A stretch of DNA of 64,000 nt from Alloscardovia macacae (GCF_002259705.1 NZ_MWWT01000005.1:62001-126000), one strand, 5' to 3'. Counted from the first letter of the stretch, positions 9,437 through 19,116 are shown. Notes: generated by a model from the sequence alone, not told the origin. Made by a program: numbers and translations.

Positions 9437-9703
9437 ATGGCTGAAAAGCTGGAACGCAACGATCGTAAGGTCCGCACTGGATACGTAGTGTCCGAGGCGA
9501 TGGACAAGACGATTACCGTTGAGTTGGAGCAGCGTTCTACCCATCCATTGTATGGTAAGGTAGTACGTAGCAACAGCAAGGTCAAGGTCCATGACGAGAA
9601 CAACGACGCACATGTCGGCGATCTTGTTACAATTATGGAGACAAGGCCTTTGAGCAAGACGAAGCGTTGGCGTCTCAACGCTATCGTCGAGCGTGCTAAG
9701 TAA
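9437..9703 (+). CDS. rpsQ: 30S ribosomal protein S17
   Basis: 88 residues, OB fold. The conserved [17 protein letters not shown] strand and the [17 protein letters not shown] loop are present. S17 is a primary 16S-binding protein of the small-subunit body. An AGGAG site precedes it. A strongly structured 140-base spacer separates it from rplN, marking the border of the S10 and spc groups. Confidence 0.97.
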   Translation: MAEKLERNDRKVRTGYVVSEAMDKTITVELEQRSTHPLYGKVVRSNSKVKVHDENNDAHVGDLVTIMETRPLSKTKRWRLNAIVERAK

Positions 9704-9720
9704 ATAAGTTCGGCAAGGCT

Positions 9721-9815
9721 CCGCGTACACCTGGTAGCCTCTTGGGGGAGGGGTGCTTCCTGCTCACTTTCGGGTGAGTATAGCACTCCTGCCAGCGGGG
9801 TTACCGGGTGTGCGG
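9721..9815 (+). ncRNA. Long nested hairpin RNA between rpsQ and rplN
   Basis: Five consecutive helices stack into one rod: CCGC 9721-9724 with GCGG 9812-9815, ACACC 9727-9731 with GGTGT 9807-9811, GGTAGCC 9733-9739 with GGTTACC 9799-9805, GGGTGCT 9751-9757 with AGCACTC 9782-9788, and CTCAC 9763-9767 with GTGAG 9774-9778. The G-U pairs suggest the RNA rather than the DNA is the functional form. No T tract follows, so a simple terminator is unlikely. It could be a spc-operon regulatory leader or an RNase III processing site. Confidence 0.6.
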
Positions 9816-9843
9816 GGAGGACCAGCTCGGCTAAGGAGAATCA

Positions 9844-10212
9844 ATGATTCAGCAAGAATCGCGACTTCATGTCGCCGACAACACGGGTGCTAAGGAAATC
9901 CTGGCAATTCGCGTGCTCGGTGGATCGAAGCGACGCTATGCCGGAATCGGCGACGTGATCGTCGCCTCCGTTAAGGATGCTATTCCTGGCGGTTCGGTAA
10001 AGAAGGGTGACGTAGTCAAGGCTGTCGTCGTCCGTACAGTGAAGGAACGTCGTCGTGCAGACGGTTCCTACATCAAGTTTGATGAGAACGCTGCTGTTAT
10101 CCTCGGTAACGGCCGCGAACCAAAGGGCACACGTATCTTCGGACCAGTAGGTCGTGAACTGCGCGACAAGCGCTTCATGAAGATCGTGTCTTTGGCACCG
10201 GAGGTGATCTAA
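9844..10212 (+). CDS. rplN: 50S ribosomal protein L14
   Basis: 122 residues, the exact family length, starting [19 protein letters not shown]14 lies at the subunit interface, contacts 16S rRNA and binds silencing factor RsfS. AAGGAG is 7 bases upstream. First gene of the spc group, preceded by the structured spacer RNA; its stop overlaps the ATG of rplX. Confidence 0.98.
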   Translation: MIQQESRLHVADNTGAKEILAIRVLGGSKRRYAGIGDVIVASVKDAIPGGSVKKGDVVKAVVVRTVKERRRADGSYIKFDENAAVILGNGREPKGTRIFGPVGRELRDKRFMKIVSLAPEVI

Positions 10213-10544
10213 TGGTAGCTAAGATCAAGAAGGGTGACCTCGTTAAGGTTATCCGTGGTAAGGATCGCGGCGCAGAAGGCACCGTCCAGCGTGTACTGCC
10301 TAACGATCGTCTGATCGTCGAGGGCGTACAGATCGTGAAGAAGCACATCCGCGCTACTGTGCAGGGACAGCAGTCCGGCATCGTATCTGTGGAAGCGCCT
10401 ATTCACCGTTCGAACGTGATGCTCATCGATCCTGAAACCAAGCAGCCTACTCGCGTGGGTGTCGTGGTGAAGGAAGAAGCACGTGATGGTAAGGTCAAGC
10501 GCGTCCGCGTACGCGTGGCTAAGAAGTCCGGAAAGGAGCTGTAA
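10212..10544 (+). CDS. rplX: 50S ribosomal protein L24
   Basis: 110 residues. The KOW motif ([20 protein letters not shown]) is at the N-terminus and the [20 protein letters not shown] segment follows. L24 initiates 50S assembly by binding the 5' region of 23S rRNA. It overlaps rplN by one base and abuts rplE exactly. Confidence 0.97.
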   Translation: MVAKIKKGDLVKVIRGKDRGAEGTVQRVLPNDRLIVEGVQIVKKHIRATVQGQQSGIVSVEAPIHRSNVMLIDPETKQPTRVGVVVKEEARDGKVKRVRVRVAKKSGKEL

Positions 10545-11117
10545 ATGAGCGACGTAACTATCGAGGCTCCTGCAACTCCTCGTCTGAAGGCTCGTTACAA
10601 GGAAGAAATCGTTCCTGCCCTGGAGAAGGAATTTAACATTTCGAATCCTATGCAGGTACCTGGTGTACAGAAGGTCGTCGTCTCCATGGGTGTCGGTGCC
10701 GCAGCTCGCGACTCGAAGCTCATCGAAGGCGCAGTACGCGACCTTACTGCTATCACTGGCCAGAAGCCAAAGATTACCCTTGCGAAGAAGTCTGTAGCAC
10801 AGTTCCATCTTCGTGAAGGTCAGGCTATCGGTGCGTTCGTCACCCTGCGTGGTGACCGTATGTGGGAGTTCCTGGATCGTCTTCTGACCCTGGCTCTGCC
10901 ACGTATCCGCGACTTCCGCGGTATTAACGCTAACCAGTTCGATGGTAATGGTAACTATAACTTCGGTCTGACCGAACAGTCCATGTTCCATGAGATCGAT
11001 CCAGACACCATCGATCACCGCCGTGGTATGGATATCACTGTAGTGACCTCGACTAAGAGCGATGAGGAAGGTAAGGCGCTGCTCAAGCACCTCGGCTTCC
11101 CATTCAAGGAGGACTAA
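10545..11117 (+). CDS. rplE: 50S ribosomal protein L5
   Basis: 190 residues. L5 binds 5S rRNA in the central protuberance and contacts P-site t[41 protein letters not shown] and the [19 protein letters not shown] loop are conserved. The short acidic start ([12 protein letters not shown]) is a common actinobacterial extension. Three bases before rpsN. Confidence 0.98.
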   Translation: MSDVTIEAPATPRLKARYKEEIVPALEKEFNISNPMQVPGVQKVVVSMGVGAAARDSKLIEGAVRDLTAITGQKPKITLAKKSVAQFHLREGQAIGAFVTLRGDRMWEFLDRLLTLALPRIRDFRGINANQFDGNGNYNFGLTEQSMFHEIDPDTIDHRRGMDITVVTSTKSDEEGKALLKHLGFPFKED

Positions 11118-11120
11118 GAG

Positions 11121-11306
11121 ATGGCTAAGACAGCTCTGAAGAACAAGGCTGCTCGCACGCCTAAGTTCGCAGTACGTGCATACACTCGCTGCGAAGTGTG
11201 CGGTCGACCTCATTCCGTTTATCGCAAGTTCGGTCTCTGCCGCATCTGCCTTCGCGAGAAGGCTCATCGTGGTGAGCTTCCAGGCGTAACGAAGTCCAGT
11301 TGGTAA
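11121..11306 (+). CDS. rpsN: 30S ribosomal protein S14, zinc-binding type
   Basis: 61 residues, the short Z-type S14. The four zinc ligands are visible as CEVC and CRIC flanking a 12-residue loop. S14 completes the head of the 30S subunit. Actinobacteria often carry a second, zinc-free S14 induced in zinc starvation; none is in this window. It sits in the usual spc position between L5 and S8. Confidence 0.97.
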   Translation: MAKTALKNKAARTPKFAVRAYTRCEVCGRPHSVYRKFGLCRICLREKAHRGELPGVTKSSW

Positions 11307-11378
11307 AAATCGACGTTGAAGGTCCGCGGCCGGGTTATCCGGCGGCGGAAACCACGACGAGGAAGGGCATCAGCCCAA

Positions 11379-11777
11379 ATGACAATGACAGATCCAATCG
11401 CAGATATGCTCACGCGTCTGCGTAATGCGAGTGCGGCAAAACACGAGACCGTGGACATGCCATACTCGAAGTTTAAGGCACATATCGCCGAAATCCTCAA
11501 GCGCGAGGGTTACATCGCTGATTTCGCAGCGAAAGAAGCTCGTGTAGGCCAGACTCTGGAGATTACTCTGAAGTATGGTAAGCACGGCGAACAGAGCATC
11601 CAGGGTATTAAGCGTGTTTCGAAGCCTGGCCTGCGTCGTTACGCTAAGAGCGACGCACTGCCTATGCCACTTGGTGGCCTCGGCATCGCTATTATCTCGA
11701 CCAGCTCTGGTTTGATGACTCAGAAGGAATGCCTTGACAAGGGCATCGGCGGCGAAATCGTCGCTTACGTGTGGTAA
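11379..11777 (+). CDS. rpsH: 30S ribosomal protein S8
   Basis: 132 residues starting [17 protein letters not shown], the usual actinobacterial start. The frame is open upstream to 11316, but that part encodes only an Arg-rich stretch without homology to S8, and AGGAAGGG at 11360-11367 serves ATG 11379. S8 binds the central domain of 16S rRNA and in E. coli represses the spc operon. C-terminal [22 protein letters not shown] is typical. Confidence 0.96.
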   Translation: MTMTDPIADMLTRLRNASAAKHETVDMPYSKFKAHIAEILKREGYIADFAAKEARVGQTLEITLKYGKHGEQSIQGIKRVSKPGLRRYAKSDALPMPLGGLGIAIISTSSGLMTQKECLDKGIGGEIVAYVW

Positions 11778-11794
11778 GGAGGGCTTAAAGAATT

Positions 11795-12334
11795 ATGGCA
11801 TCACATATCGGTAAGCTCCCTATCGCTGTTCCAGCTGGAGTAGAAATCACTATTAACGGAAGCATCTTCCAGGCTAAGGGTCCTAAGGGCACTGACTCCT
11901 TCGAGATCCCAGCAGGTATCTCTGCTTCTGTAGAAGACGGACACGTTATCTTCACCCCTGAAGATGATGCACGTCCTACCCGTGCTAAGCACGGCTTGGC
12001 TCGTTCCCTCGCAGCAGGCATCGTCGAAGGTGTCTCTCAGGGCTTCACCAAGCGTCTTCTCATCGTCGGTACCGGTTACCGCGTCGTCGCTAAGGGTAAG
12101 AATCTCGAGTTCTTCCTGGGTTACTCCCACACCATTAATGTGGAAGCTCCAGAAGGCATCGAATTCGAAGTCGTGAATGCGAACGAGCTCCTGGTTAAGG
12201 GTATCGATAAGCAGGCTGTGGGCCAGGTGGCTGCAAACATCCGTAAGCTTCGTGCTCCAGAACCATATAAGGGTAAGGGCATCAAGTACGCAGATGAGCG
12301 CATCATCCGCAAGGCTGGAAAGGCTGGTAAGTAA
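11795..12334 (+). CDS. rplF: 50S ribosomal protein L6
   Basis: 179 residues, two repeated alpha/beta domains. MASHIGKLPIAVPAGVEI at the start and PEPYKGKGIKYADERIIRKAGK at the end are family hallmarks. L6 lies near the sarcin-ricin loop and factor-binding site. TAAGGAGGG overlaps the rpsH stop; rplR follows without a gap. Confidence 0.98.
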   Translation: MASHIGKLPIAVPAGVEITINGSIFQAKGPKGTDSFEIPAGISASVEDGHVIFTPEDDARPTRAKHGLARSLAAGIVEGVSQGFTKRLLIVGTGYRVVAKGKNLEFFLGYSHTINVEAPEGIEFEVVNANELLVKGIDKQAVGQVAANIRKLRAPEPYKGKGIKYADERIIRKAGKAGK

Positions 12335-12706
12335 ATGACGGTTAAGATTTTTGGTAAGGGCAAGAACGTTGCTCGCTTGCGCCGTCACGCACGTCTTCGC
12401 AAGAAGATCTCCGGCACCGCTGAGCTCCCACGTCTCGTAGTTTTCCGTTCGAACCGTAACATGGTGGCACAGATCATCGATGACACGAAGGGCGTAACCC
12501 TCGTGAGCGAATCCACTCTGCATAACGACTTCGGTACCTTCGAAGGTACGAAGGTCGAAGCTGCAAAGCGCGTCGGTGAGCTCGTCGCTAAGAAGGCTCT
12601 CGAAGCTGGTATCACTGCTGTCGTCTTCGACCGTGGTGGCTACAAGTATCACGGTCGCGTAGCTGCAGTAGCAGACGGCGCACGTGAAGGAGGTCTGCAG
12701 CTGTGA
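12335..12706 (+). CDS. rplR: 50S ribosomal protein L18
   Basis: 123 residues. L18 joins L5 and 5S rRNA in the central protuberance. [20 protein letters not shown] and the [20 protein letters not shown] end are conserved. It overlaps rpsE by four bases (GTGA), so the two are translationally coupled. Confidence 0.97.
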   Translation: MTVKIFGKGKNVARLRRHARLRKKISGTAELPRLVVFRSNRNMVAQIIDDTKGVTLVSESTLHNDFGTFEGTKVEAAKRVGELVAKKALEAGITAVVFDRGGYKYHGRVAAVADGAREGGLQL

Positions 12707-13419
12707 GCGATAACGAAAAGGAAATCAACGTGGCTGAAGAAACTCAGACTACCGAGCAGGCTCCAGCAGCTGAAGAGCGCAAGGGCCGTCGCTCGAACCG
12801 CGGTGAAGGCCGTCGTGGAGAGCGTCGTAACCGCCGTGAGCGTAACGAACAGCGCGACGAGCTTCTCGATCGCGTAGTAACCATTCGTCGCGTCAGCAAG
12901 ACAAACAAGGGTGGTCGCACCATGAGCTTCGCAGCTCTCGTCGTAGTCGGTGACGGTAACGGCACCGTAGGCGTAGGCTACGGAAAGTCTCACGAAGTAC
13001 CATCTGCTATCGCGAAGGGACAGCTCGACGCGAAGAAGCACATGTTCACCGTACCACGCGTACGCGGTACCATTACTCACCCAGTAATCGGTCACCAGAA
13101 CGCAGGTACTGTGCTCCTGCGCCCAGCAGCACCAGGTACTGGTGTTATCGCCGGTGGCGCAGTACGTGCAGTACTCGAGTGCGCTGGCATCACCGACATT
13201 CTGTCGAAGGACATGGGTTCGGGTAACGCCATTAACACGGTTCGCGCTACTGTAGCAGCTCTGAAGCAGCTCGAAGAGCCAGAAGAAGTGGCAGCTCGCC
13301 GCGACCTCTCGCTCGCTGAGGTAGCTCCAGATCAGCTCCTTCGTGAGCGTGCACAGGGTCTTGAAGAGGCTCGCAAGGCACGTGAAGAAGCAGCTCAGGC
13401 AGCAAAGGATGGTGAGTAA
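12703..13419 (+). CDS. rpsE: 30S ribosomal protein S5
   Basis: 238 residues, about 70 more than E. coli S5. The extra N-terminal ~50 residues are acidic and then strongly basic ([20 protein letters not shown]), and the C-terminus is an Ala/Glu/Arg helix; both extensions are usual in this group. The core from [19 protein letters not shown] carries the S5 double-stranded-RNA-binding fold. S5 affects decoding fidelity and mRNA helicase activity. GTG start; an AAGGAGG site lies inside rplR. Confidence 0.96.
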   Translation: MSDNEKEINVAEETQTTEQAPAAEERKGRRSNRGEGRRGERRNRRERNEQRDELLDRVVTIRRVSKTNKGGRTMSFAALVVVGDGNGTVGVGYGKSHEVPSAIAKGQLDAKKHMFTVPRVRGTITHPVIGHQNAGTVLLRPAAPGTGVIAGGAVRAVLECAGITDILSKDMGSGNAINTVRATVAALKQLEEPEEVAARRDLSLAEVAPDQLLRERAQGLEEARKAREEAAQAAKDGE

Positions 13420-13604
13420 TGGCTAAGCAGCTTAAGATCACCCTGAAGAAGGGCCTCGTAGGTTCTACCCAGGTACAGAAGGATAATGTCCACTCCCTCG
13501 GTCTGCGTAAGATTCACCAGACTGTACTGCGTGAGGATACTCCTGTATACCGCGGTATGATCCAGAAGGTTCGTCATCTCGTCGTAGTGGAGGAGCTAGA
13601 CTAA
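13419..13604 (+). CDS. rpmD: 50S ribosomal protein L30
   Basis: 61 residues, full length for the short bacterial L30. [19 protein letters not shown] and [16 protein letters not shown] are conserved. It overlaps rpsE by one base and rplO by one base, an unbroken coupled series. Confidence 0.96.
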   Translation: MAKQLKITLKKGLVGSTQVQKDNVHSLGLRKIHQTVLREDTPVYRGMIQKVRHLVVVEELD

Positions 13605-14059
13605 TGGCAAATAACGAAGTCGACATCCTTCAGATGCATGACCTTCGCCCAGCTCCTGGTGCGAAGAAGTCGAAGACCCGCGTGGGTCGCGGTGAGGGCT
13701 CCAAGGGTAAGACCTCGGGTCGCGGTATGAAGGGCACGAAGGCTCGCTATCAGGTTCGTCCTGGTTTCGAAGGTGGCCAGCTTCCACTGTACATGCGCCT
13801 TCCTAAGCTCCGTGGCTTCAAGTCCCCATTCAAGGTGGAGTTCCAGGTCGTGAATCTCGATGACCTGACGAAGCACTTCCCTAATGGTGGCGAAGTTACC
13901 GTAGAAGCACTCGTGAACGCAGGCCTCGTTCGTAAGAACCAGCCTGTAAAGGTGCTCGGCGACGGTGAAGTATCCGCCGCATACACCATCACTGGTGTAA
14001 AGTCCTCTGCATCTGCAAAGGCTAAGATTGAAGCAGCTGGCGGTTCTATCGCCGAGTAA
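13604..14059 (+). CDS. rplO: 50S ribosomal protein L15
   Basis: 151 residues. The Gly/Arg/Lys-rich N-terminal arm ([20 protein letters not shown]) penetrates 23S rRNA. The globular C-terminal part ends in the [11 protein letters not shown] signature. Last gene of the spc ribosomal group before the terminator and promoter that precede secY. Confidence 0.97.
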   Translation: MANNEVDILQMHDLRPAPGAKKSKTRVGRGEGSKGKTSGRGMKGTKARYQVRPGFEGGQLPLYMRLPKLRGFKSPFKVEFQVVNLDDLTKHFPNGGEVTVEALVNAGLVRKNQPVKVLGDGEVSAAYTITGVKSSASAKAKIEAAGGSIAE

Positions 14060-14073
14060 GAATTTCAGATGAC

Positions 14074-14160
14074 GGGATGTGTCCGTGCGGGCACATCCCC
14101 GAAATTCGAGCTGATTCGTAAGGTCCTTGACACGGAAACGTGCCAAGGACCTTATCTTTT
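14074..14160 (+). terminator. Tandem hairpins between rplO and secY
   Basis: The first stem pairs 14074-14081 with 14092-14099. The second is longer: 14120-14129 pairs exactly with 14144-14153, continues past one mismatch with CACG/CGTG and closes on a GAAA tetraloop. ATCTTTT follows. The second is a probable terminator or attenuator that reduces readthrough from the ribosomal genes into secY. Confidence 0.65.
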
Positions 14161-14168
14161 GTTATAGT
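14160..14168 (+). promoter_or_regulatory. Extended -10 promoter for secY-adk
   Basis: TGTTATAGT reads as an extended -10 (TG, one base, TATAGT), 46 bases upstream of the secY start and directly after the terminator hairpin. A TTGACA inside the hairpin is 30 bases upstream, too far for a -35. Together terminator and promoter would give secY partly independent expression. Confidence 0.5.
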
Positions 14169-14213
14169 AGATTTCAGTGTGTCTCTAAAACCAGACACTT
14201 CAGGAGGAATTCA

Positions 14214-15539
14214 GTGAGAACGCTTATACAAGCATTGCGAGCCAAGGAGCTACGCAACAAGATTTTATTCACGATACTCATCGTCGTTATATACCGCATC
14301 GGTGCGTCTATTCCGACTCCTGGTATCGATTACAAGGTCGTGAGCGACACCGTTCGTAACGCGTCGAGTGGAGAGAACTTCGTCGCGCTGGTGAACCTCT
14401 TCTCGGGTGGCGCACTGCTGCAGCTGTCCGTCTTCGCCCTCGGCATTATGCCGTACATTACGGCGTCCATCGTGGTGCAGCTTCTGCGTGTGGTTATCCC
14501 ACGCTTTGAAGCTCTCCATAAGGAGGGTCAGTCCGGTGAAGCGAAGCTGACGGAGTACACTCGTTACCTCACCATCGGTCTGGCATTCCTGCAGTCCACG
14601 ACGATTCTCGTGACTGCGCAGACGGGTGCACTCTTCGGCACTGCTGCTACAGGTAAGATTATCCCAGACAGCTCCGTTCATAACCTTCTGTTCATGATTA
14701 TCATCATGACTGGTGGTACGGGTCTGGTCATGTGGATGGCTGAGCTGATTACGGATAAGGGTATCGGTAACGGTATGTCCGTGCTCATCTTTACGTCCAT
14801 CTGCTCGGGCTTCCTGCCACAGCTCTGGAATATCGGCTATGTGGGCGGTCAGTGGACGCAGTTCGGCATCGTTTCCGGCACGCTTCTGGTCGTTCTCATC
14901 TTCGTCGTCTACGTCGAGCTCATGCAGCGCCGTATTCCGGTTCAGTATACGCGCCGTATGATCGGCCGTAAGATGTATGGCGGTACATCCACGTACCTTC
15001 CTCTGAAGGTGAATATGTCGGGCGTTATTCCACCTATCTTCGCGTCGTCTATTCTGGCTATCCCTACTCTGGTCGCACAGTTCGGCAGCACGGACGCGTC
15101 CTGGGTGCAGTGGATTAACCTGAATCTGGCGAATACCACGTCGCTCTGGTACATCGGTCTGTATTCGCTCATGATCGTCTTCTTCACGTTCTTCTACACG
15201 TCTATTACGTTTAACACGGACGAGACTGCAGATAATATGAAGCAGTACGGCGGCTTTATTCCGGGTATCCGCGCGGGCCGTGCGACGAGTGAGTATCTGA
15301 CCTACATCATTAACCGTCTGAATACGGTCGGTGCGGTGTATCTGCTGTTCGTCGCCTTAATCCCAACTGTCCTCATCCTAGCGCTGGCTCTGGGTTCACG
15401 TCTGCCTTTCGGCGGCACCACTATCCTGATTATCGCAGGTGTGGGCCTCGATACGCTGCGTCAGGCTCGTGCACAGACCGAGCAGTTCCAGTATGAAGGC
15501 TTCCTCGACATCGAGGCAGATAAAGCTGAAGAAAAGTAA
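14214..15539 (+). CDS. secY: Protein translocase subunit SecY
   Basis: 441 residues with ten predicted membrane segments. SecY is the pore of the Sec translocon. The frame is open upstream to 14127, but the terminator lies there; GTG 14214 follows AGGAGGA (14203-14209) and begins with the normal RTLIQALRAKELRNKI sequence. The signature GGALLQLSVFALGIMPYITA in the second membrane segment is intact. Co-transcribed with adk (10-base gap). Confidence 0.97.
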   Translation: MRTLIQALRAKELRNKILFTILIVVIYRIGASIPTPGIDYKVVSDTVRNASSGENFVALVNLFSGGALLQLSVFALGIMPYITASIVVQLLRVVIPRFEALHKEGQSGEAKLTEYTRYLTIGLAFLQSTTILVTAQTGALFGTAATGKIIPDSSVHNLLFMIIIMTGGTGLVMWMAELITDKGIGNGMSVLIFTSICSGFLPQLWNIGYVGGQWTQFGIVSGTLLVVLIFVVYVELMQRRIPVQYTRRMIGRKMYGGTSTYLPLKVNMSGVIPPIFASSILAIPTLVAQFGSTDASWVQWINLNLANTTSLWYIGLYSLMIVFFTFFYTSITFNTDETADNMKQYGGFIPGIRAGRATSEYLTYIINRLNTVGAVYLLFVALIPTVLILALALGSRLPFGGTTILIIAGVGLDTLRQARAQTEQFQYEGFLDIEADKAEEK

Positions 15540-15548
15540 GGATAAATT

Positions 15549-16112
15549 ATGCGTTTGCTGATTATGGGCCCTCAGGGCGTAGGTAAGGGTACTCAGGCTG
15601 CGAAGCTTGCCGAGCACTTCGGTATTCCTACCATTTCTACGGGAGATATCTTCCGCTATAACATTAAGAATGAGACGGAGCTGGGTAAGCAGGCTCTGGC
15701 CTTCATTAATAAGGGACAGCTCGTTCCTGATGAGCTGACGAACTCCATCGTGAAGGACCGTCTGGCTCAGGATGATGTGAAGAATGGCTGGATTCTGGAT
15801 GGATACCCACGTAACGCGTCTCAGGTAGAGGCACTGGATACCATGCTCGCTGAGCTGGGTACTCCACTGGACGCTGTCGTGGCTCTGGATGCTGACCGTG
15901 ATGTGCTCATGGAGCGCATGATGAAGCGTGCTGAGATAGAAGGCCGTGCTGATGACACTCCAGAAGCTATCGCTACACGCCTTGACGTGTATGCGAAGGA
16001 GACTGCTCCTCTTCTGGACATCTATTCCGAGCGTGGACAGCTCGTGTCCATTAACGGTGTGGGCGAGATAGATGCCATTCAGGCGAATATCATCGCTGAA
16101 CTGACGAAGTAA
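15549..16112 (+). CDS. adk: Adenylate kinase
   Basis: 187 residues, the short form without a zinc LID insert. It interconverts ATP + AMP and two ADP. The P-loop [11 protein letters not shown] is at residues 7-17, TGDIF follows, and DGYPRN is the AMP/ATP domain signature. Ten bases after secY, and followed by a strong terminator. The methionine aminopeptidase gene that often follows adk in other bacteria is absent here. Confidence 0.97.
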   Translation: MRLLIMGPQGVGKGTQAAKLAEHFGIPTISTGDIFRYNIKNETELGKQALAFINKGQLVPDELTNSIVKDRLAQDDVKNGWILDGYPRNASQVEALDTMLAELGTPLDAVVALDADRDVLMERMMKRAEIEGRADDTPEAIATRLDVYAKETAPLLDIYSERGQLVSINGVGEIDAIQANIIAELTK

Positions 16113-16134
16113 ACCTTCGGACGAATTCCTCTAG

Positions 16135-16177
16135 GGGAGGGGCTTACGTACGACACGTAAGCCCCTCCCATTTTTTA
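16135..16177 (+). terminator. Strong terminator of secY-adk
   Basis: Perfect 15-bp stem (16135-16149 with 16155-16169), 5-base loop, then A and six T. A textbook intrinsic terminator 22 bases after the adk stop. Confidence 0.92.
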
Positions 16178-16189
16178 TTTCTCTGCCTG

Positions 16190-16195
16190 TATAAT
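16190..16195 (+). promoter_or_regulatory. Consensus -10 box of lemA, leaderless arrangement
   Basis: TATAAT ends exactly 6 bases before the lemA ATG at 16202, which is where transcription would start. There is no ribosome site. No clear -35 is seen because the terminator T tract occupies that place. Confidence 0.65.
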
Positions 16196-16201
16196 GGCAT
16201 T

Positions 16202-16774
16202 ATGAATACTACTTTTATACCGTGGCTCATAGCCCTCGTCGTCATAGTCCTCATCGCACTGTGGGTAGCTAGTGCATATAACTCTCTTGTGGCACTACGG
16301 AACCGTGTCGCAAATGGCTGGTCTCAGATCGATGTTCAGCTCAAGCAGCGCTCGGATCTCATCCCGAATCTCGTGAATACCGTGAAAGGATATGCGAGTC
16401 ACGAGTCGTCTGTCTTTACTGCTGTCACTCAGGCACGTGCAGCTGCACAGTCTGCAGCGAGCTCGGGGAGTGTAGCAGACCGTATTCAGGCGGAAGGCGC
16501 TCTGGATAAGGCAATTGTGAATGTTCTCGCCGTAGCTGAAGCGTACCCAGAGCTGAAGGCAAATGCGAACTTTATCGACCTGCAGAATCAGCTCAAGGAG
16601 CTTGAGTCGAAGATAGCATATGCTCGTCAGTTCTATAACGATGTGGTCCTGAAGCTGAATAATGCTGTAGAGATGTTCCCTACGAATATCATCGCTGGTC
16701 TCTTCCACTTCGAAAAGGCTCAGTTCTTCGAAGCTTCTGAAACGGAGCGCACGGTTCCTCAGGTTCAGTTCTAA
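16202..16774 (+). CDS. lemA: LemA family protein
   Basis: 190 residues. One N-terminal membrane segment ([20 protein letters not shown]), then a helical bundle with the family signature [20 protein letters not shown] and [19 protein letters not shown]. LemA proteins are membrane-anchored with most of the chain outside the first helix; their biochemical role is not settled. The gene is leaderless by sequence. It forms a two-gene unit with the DUF2207 protein after 29 bases, a pairing seen in many bacteria, and lies between two terminators inside the ribosomal cluster. Confidence 0.93.
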   Translation: MNTTFIPWLIALVVIVLIALWVASAYNSLVALRNRVANGWSQIDVQLKQRSDLIPNLVNTVKGYASHESSVFTAVTQARAAAQSAASSGSVADRIQAEGALDKAIVNVLAVAEAYPELKANANFIDLQNQLKELESKIAYARQFYNDVVLKLNNAVEMFPTNIIAGLFHFEKAQFFEASETERTVPQVQF

Positions 16775-16803
16775 GAGCGTGTAGCTGATACAGGGAGAGA
16801 GAT

Positions 16804-19116
16804 ATGAAAAAGAAGATGCATGCCCTCATGGTGGGGCTCGTCACGGCGCTCGTCGTGGCAGTGGGCGTGCCTTTTATTTTCGGATTCATTCAGTATATGA
16901 ATGATCAGGATGGCGACCTGTCCTACAGTGCTCTGAAGTATGATGCGCAGCTTAAAGATAATGGGGACATGCACATCACTCAGACAGTGACGGTTCAGAT
17001 GCGCGACCGTGACCGTCCGTGGCGTCAGCTCTTTCAGGCATATACTCTCTCCAGTGATCAGCTCACGAACATCGAGGACATCTCCGTAAAAAATGATACG
17101 ACAGGGGAGAACTATACGCGTGCCAGTTTCGCCGACACAGATACGGAAAAGATTCCTGTGGAAAACTGGGATGCTCAGGCTGCGAAGACATGGTATCTGA
17201 GAAATACGGAGAATAATGAGGATATCACGCAGTCTTCTGCTCTGGCTGTCTCGAACCAGCGCAGCCAGACCACGCGCGTGGAGCTCGGATGGAATATCCC
17301 CGTCACGGATGAGAGTACACAGACCTTTACCATCTCCATGACATGGAAGAACGTGGCGAAGGCACTCAAGGATGGCGTGTATGCTGCGTGGTATCCGGTA
17401 GCCACGGATAATGAGATTCCTATCCGCCATCTCGAGGGAACGATTACCTATCCTGACGATGCCAGCGAGAACTGGACCTGGATGCATTACGAAGGAAACG
17501 GGCAGACGAGGAAGACCTCGGAGCAGGTTATGCAGTTTAGTGCAGACCGCATTCCTGCAGGAGCTTACGTATCCTTTATTCTTCTCGAGAAGAGCTCGAA
17601 TGCAGACTATGCCTCACAGATAATGCGGCAGGACTCTTCGCTAAGCGTGGCAGATATCCAGAATGATGAACGCCAGCGCTTAAACCAGTGGCAGGATACA
17701 CTCAGGCAGCAGGCGCGTACACGCATCATCGTCATGCTCGCGGCTCTCGTTCTCGGAGTACTTCTTATACTCTGGCTTATCACAGGTGCATTCTCTACGA
17801 GGCGGCGCACGCGCTATACGGGACCTCTCGAGTACTTCCGTGAGTCTGTACCGCTATCTCCAGCAGCTGCAGCACAGCTTTATGCAGTTCTTCAGGGTGA
17901 AAACCCGAAGAAGGAGAGCGTCACTCAGCGGGCTCTCAGTGCCACCATGCTGTCTTTGCTCTCGAAAAAAGCGCTGTACATTCTTCCAGGAGCGGCGAAG
18001 AAGTATAGGTCGGGAACACTGGACCATGCATCAGAAGAATATATCTCCGCACTCCTCGAAGATGCTACACGCGGTGGAAGTACGAACACGGGGAATTCAG
18101 AAGCGCTCATGATTCGCGAGAAGATGGAAGAGGCTGTGACGAAGAAACACGCCTCCATCACGTATATCCTCTCCGAAGAATCCTTCGAGTACGGTTTCAC
18201 CGATGCGCATTATCTCAGTGACTCGGAGCGCACGCTGCTCACCGTGCTGCAGGACATCTCTCAGAAGCGAGGGACACGTGTCATCAGCGACCAGGATATT
18301 CGAAAAGTCTCGAAGCAGTATGATAAGACACGAGCAGAGCATGTGCAGAACATGTATGGGAGTATCTCCAGAGAGTTTACTGTTCTGGGCTTAGCGAAGA
18401 ATCCATTCACCATGCATGGGCTCCCACTCCTTCTCAGTGTGTTCTATGTACTGGCTGTGGGCGCATTCGGTATGCAGACTTCGTACTTCGCGGTGTCCCT
18501 CATCGCTGCTGTGCTGGTCGCATTTGCTGCAGGGTTCACTGCATCCTACGGTTCGAATGTCGTGCTCACCGATACTGAGGATGAACTCGTCGGACAGGTC
18601 CACGGGCTTGCTCGCTACCTCGATGATTTTAGTGACTTCAGCGACCGCGGTATCGAGGATATGATTCTGTGGGATCGCTATCTCGTGTATGCTGCGGCTT
18701 TCGGCATGAGTCAGAAAGTAGCAGATGCCATGCGAACGACGGTGCTGAGCACGCCAGGAGACGAGCTCGAGGATGCGGGAATCGGAGCCCTTTCGTACTC
18801 TCCGATGCACTGGATGTGGATGCCATGGTACCCAGGATATGGATACGGGTATGGTTTCGGTAGTGACAGCGAGGTAGATACGGGTACTCTGTCAGGAGGC
18901 GTACAGCCGAACTTCGCAGTTTCGCCAGACTTCTCGAGCTTCGATGGCTTTATGGACTCCTTTAACTCCTCTCTGAACTCTTTCCAGTCGGATCTGCACA
19001 CGGCTATGACGAACCCATCGTCCGGCGGGTCGGGTAGCGGAAGCTTTGGCTCGGGTGGTGGATCCTTCGGTGGCGGAGGTTTCGGTGCTGGAGGCGGAAG
19101 CTTTGGCGGACGCTAA
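16804..19116 (+). CDS. DUF2207 family membrane protein
   Basis: 770 residues. An N-terminal hydrophobic segment (residues ~8-30) is followed by a ~270-residue extracytoplasmic beta-rich DUF2207 domain (KYDAQLKDNGDMHITQTVTV, MTWKNVAKALKDGVYAAWYP). A membrane segment follows near 300-325, then a cytoplasmic region, two further segments near 540-585, and a C-terminal tail ending in Gly/Ser/Phe repeats (GSFGGGGFGAGG). Such Gly-rich tails are typical of this family. Function unknown; the constant partnership with LemA suggests a shared envelope role. AGGGAGAG precedes the start. Family clear, function open. Confidence 0.88.
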   Translation: MKKKMHALMVGLVTALVVAVGVPFIFGFIQYMNDQDGDLSYSALKYDAQLKDNGDMHITQTVTVQMRDRDRPWRQLFQAYTLSSDQLTNIEDISVKNDTTGENYTRASFADTDTEKIPVENWDAQAAKTWYLRNTENNEDITQSSALAVSNQRSQTTRVELGWNIPVTDESTQTFTISMTWKNVAKALKDGVYAAWYPVATDNEIPIRHLEGTITYPDDASENWTWMHYEGNGQTRKTSEQVMQFSADRIPAGAYVSFILLEKSSNADYASQIMRQDSSLSVADIQNDERQRLNQWQDTLRQQARTRIIVMLAALVLGVLLILWLITGAFSTRRRTRYTGPLEYFRESVPLSPAAAAQLYAVLQGENPKKESVTQRALSATMLSLLSKKALYILPGAAKKYRSGTLDHASEEYISALLEDATRGGSTNTGNSEALMIREKMEEAVTKKHASITYILSEESFEYGFTDAHYLSDSERTLLTVLQDISQKRGTRVISDQDIRKVSKQYDKTRAEHVQNMYGSISREFTVLGLAKNPFTMHGLPLLLSVFYVLAVGAFGMQTSYFAVSLIAAVLVAFAAGFTASYGSNVVLTDTEDELVGQVHGLARYLDDFSDFSDRGIEDMILWDRYLVYAAAFGMSQKVADAMRTTVLSTPGDELEDAGIGALSYSPMHWMWMPWYPGYGYGYGFGSDSEVDTGTLSGGVQPNFAVSPDFSSFDGFMDSFNSSLNSFQSDLHTAMTNPSSGGSGSGSFGSGGGSFGGGGFGAGGGSFGGR

